A DNA stretch of 14,157 nt from Deltaproteobacteria bacterium (GTDB lineage: Bacteria; Desulfobacterota; Desulfobacteria; Desulfobacterales; JAUVKB01): positions 1 to 14,157 of the forward strand of contig JAUVKB010000035.1 in NCBI GenBank assembly GCA_030596405.1. Direction: 5' to 3'. The notes under the pieces are model-generated. The model was not told the DNA's origin and ran no database searches. It saw only the letters and a program-made list of their open reading frames with translations. A program made the translations under genes and the position numbers. Below are positions 13,749-14,157 of this stretch, piece by piece (the first letter of the stretch is position 1; each line of letters begins with the position of its first letter).

Positions 13749-14157
13749 TTATTTGGTTTTCATTGTAAATGAACCATTCCAGTCTTTGCCCGGCGGATTT
13801 ACTATAAATTCACCGCACCTTCCAAGCATTGTTTTGCTCGGGCCGTCATCAGGCCTTATGTCCAGCGCGGACTTAAAGAGTTTGACCGCTTTGTCCCAGT
13901 CCTGAGTCCTGTATGCATAAAGCCCTTTGGTGTATAAACTTATCGTATCTATCATACTGCTTTCGATTTCTTCGGGGTGATCGAGCAGCTGATAAATGTT
14001 TAATGGCTCTTTTTTTCCGACAACATTAATAGTATCTATCTGTCTCGTTACAATGCTGCTTCCCGCGGCCTTGCATGTTGTTTCACCAATAAGTGTGTAA
14101 GTTCCATAGACCTTGTTGACTCCTTCAAGCCTTGCGGCGATATTTACGGTATCTCCC
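13749..14157 (-). CDS. C-terminal part of a class III adenylate/guanylate cyclase with TPR-like tail, 5' partial
   Basis: The minus-strand frame is open from the window edge to the stop at 13749; 135 residues are visible. It opens with GDTVNIAARLEG, the end of a class III cyclase catalytic domain. The N-xxx-R pair (Asn5, Arg9 of the visible part) corresponds to the substrate/transition-state residues of that family. The following YGTYTLIGETT and VGKKEPLNIYQLL match the last strands. A tail of about 60 residues then holds a TPR-like helix pair (GLYAYRTQDWDKAVKLFKSALDIRPDD) and ends in a DWNGSF motif. This arrangement is familiar from CHASE2-type bacterial cyclases, but any CHASE2 or membrane region would lie outside the window. 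Choice of ATP or GTP cannot be read from this part. It converges on the GGDEF gene with 77 bp between, where I see no convincing terminator. Confidence 0.85.
   Translation of the reverse strand, partial: GDTVNIAARLEGVNKVYGTYTLIGETTCKAAGSSIVTRQIDTINVVGKKEPLNIYQLLDHPEEIESSMIDTISLYTKGLYAYRTQDWDKAVKLFKSALDIRPDDGPSKTMLGRCGEFIVNPPGKDWNGSFTMKTK

Noticed and set aside
13676..13750. 8-bp inverted repeat AATTATGA / TCATAATT flanking the convergent intergenic region
   Set aside because: A/T-only style stem with almost 60 nt between the arms and no T-run; not a credible terminator.

Overview
The window looks like a chromosomal stretch of a moderate-GC Gram-negative bacterium, most likely one of the Desulfobacterota (the former deltaproteobacteria). 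That placement is inferred from protein style: a J-like/membrane/Lcl_C protein, a class III cyclase with a TPR-like tail, a multi-domain cytoplasmic hybrid kinase, and the trp gene order. No rRNA or other marker gene is present to prove it. I saw no mobile element, CRISPR array or tRNA.

Layout. (1) Positions 3-1961 (+): the 3' part of a membrane-anchored protein with a degenerate J-like cytoplasmic domain, one transmembrane helix, helical repeats and a C-terminal Lcl_C (DUF1566) domain. (2) Positions 1982-9011 (-): a complete seven-gene tryptophan operon in the order trpE-trpG-trpD-trpC-trpF-trpB-trpA. It is preceded by a sigma70-like promoter, a 33-codon leader peptide gene with three consecutive Trp codons, and two tandem terminator-like hairpins. 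This is a nearly textbook ribosome-mediated attenuator that ordinary annotation would miss. (3) Positions 9008-9883 (-): a PP2C-type protein phosphatase whose stop codon lies inside the -35 box of the trp promoter. (4) Positions 10161-13671 (+): a three-gene phosphorelay operon made of a PAS hybrid histidine kinase with two receiver domains, a stand-alone HPt protein, and a receiver-GGDEF diguanylate cyclase. (5) Positions 13749-14157 (-): the C-terminal end of a class III adenylate/guanylate cyclase that runs out of the window.

How the genes work together. trpE/G convert chorismate to anthranilate; trpD, trpF, trpC and trpB/A carry it to tryptophan. TrpE keeps a feedback motif close to the known tryptophan-binding one, and the leader adds transcriptional control by charged tRNA-Trp, so both enzyme activity and operon expression should respond to tryptophan. 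In the signalling half, phosphate can plausibly pass from kinase His207 to a receiver Asp, then to HPt His52, then to Asp55 of the GGDEF protein, whose active site and c-di-GMP inhibitory site both look intact. The phosphatase, the c-di-GMP module and the cyclase lie within 5 kb, giving three signalling chemistries side by side, though nothing in the sequence shows that they are functionally linked.

Several starts were chosen from ribosome-binding sites rather than from the longest reading frame: trpB (4027), the kinase (GTG at 10161), HPt (12401) and the GGDEF protein (12739). The first and last genes are cut by the window edges.
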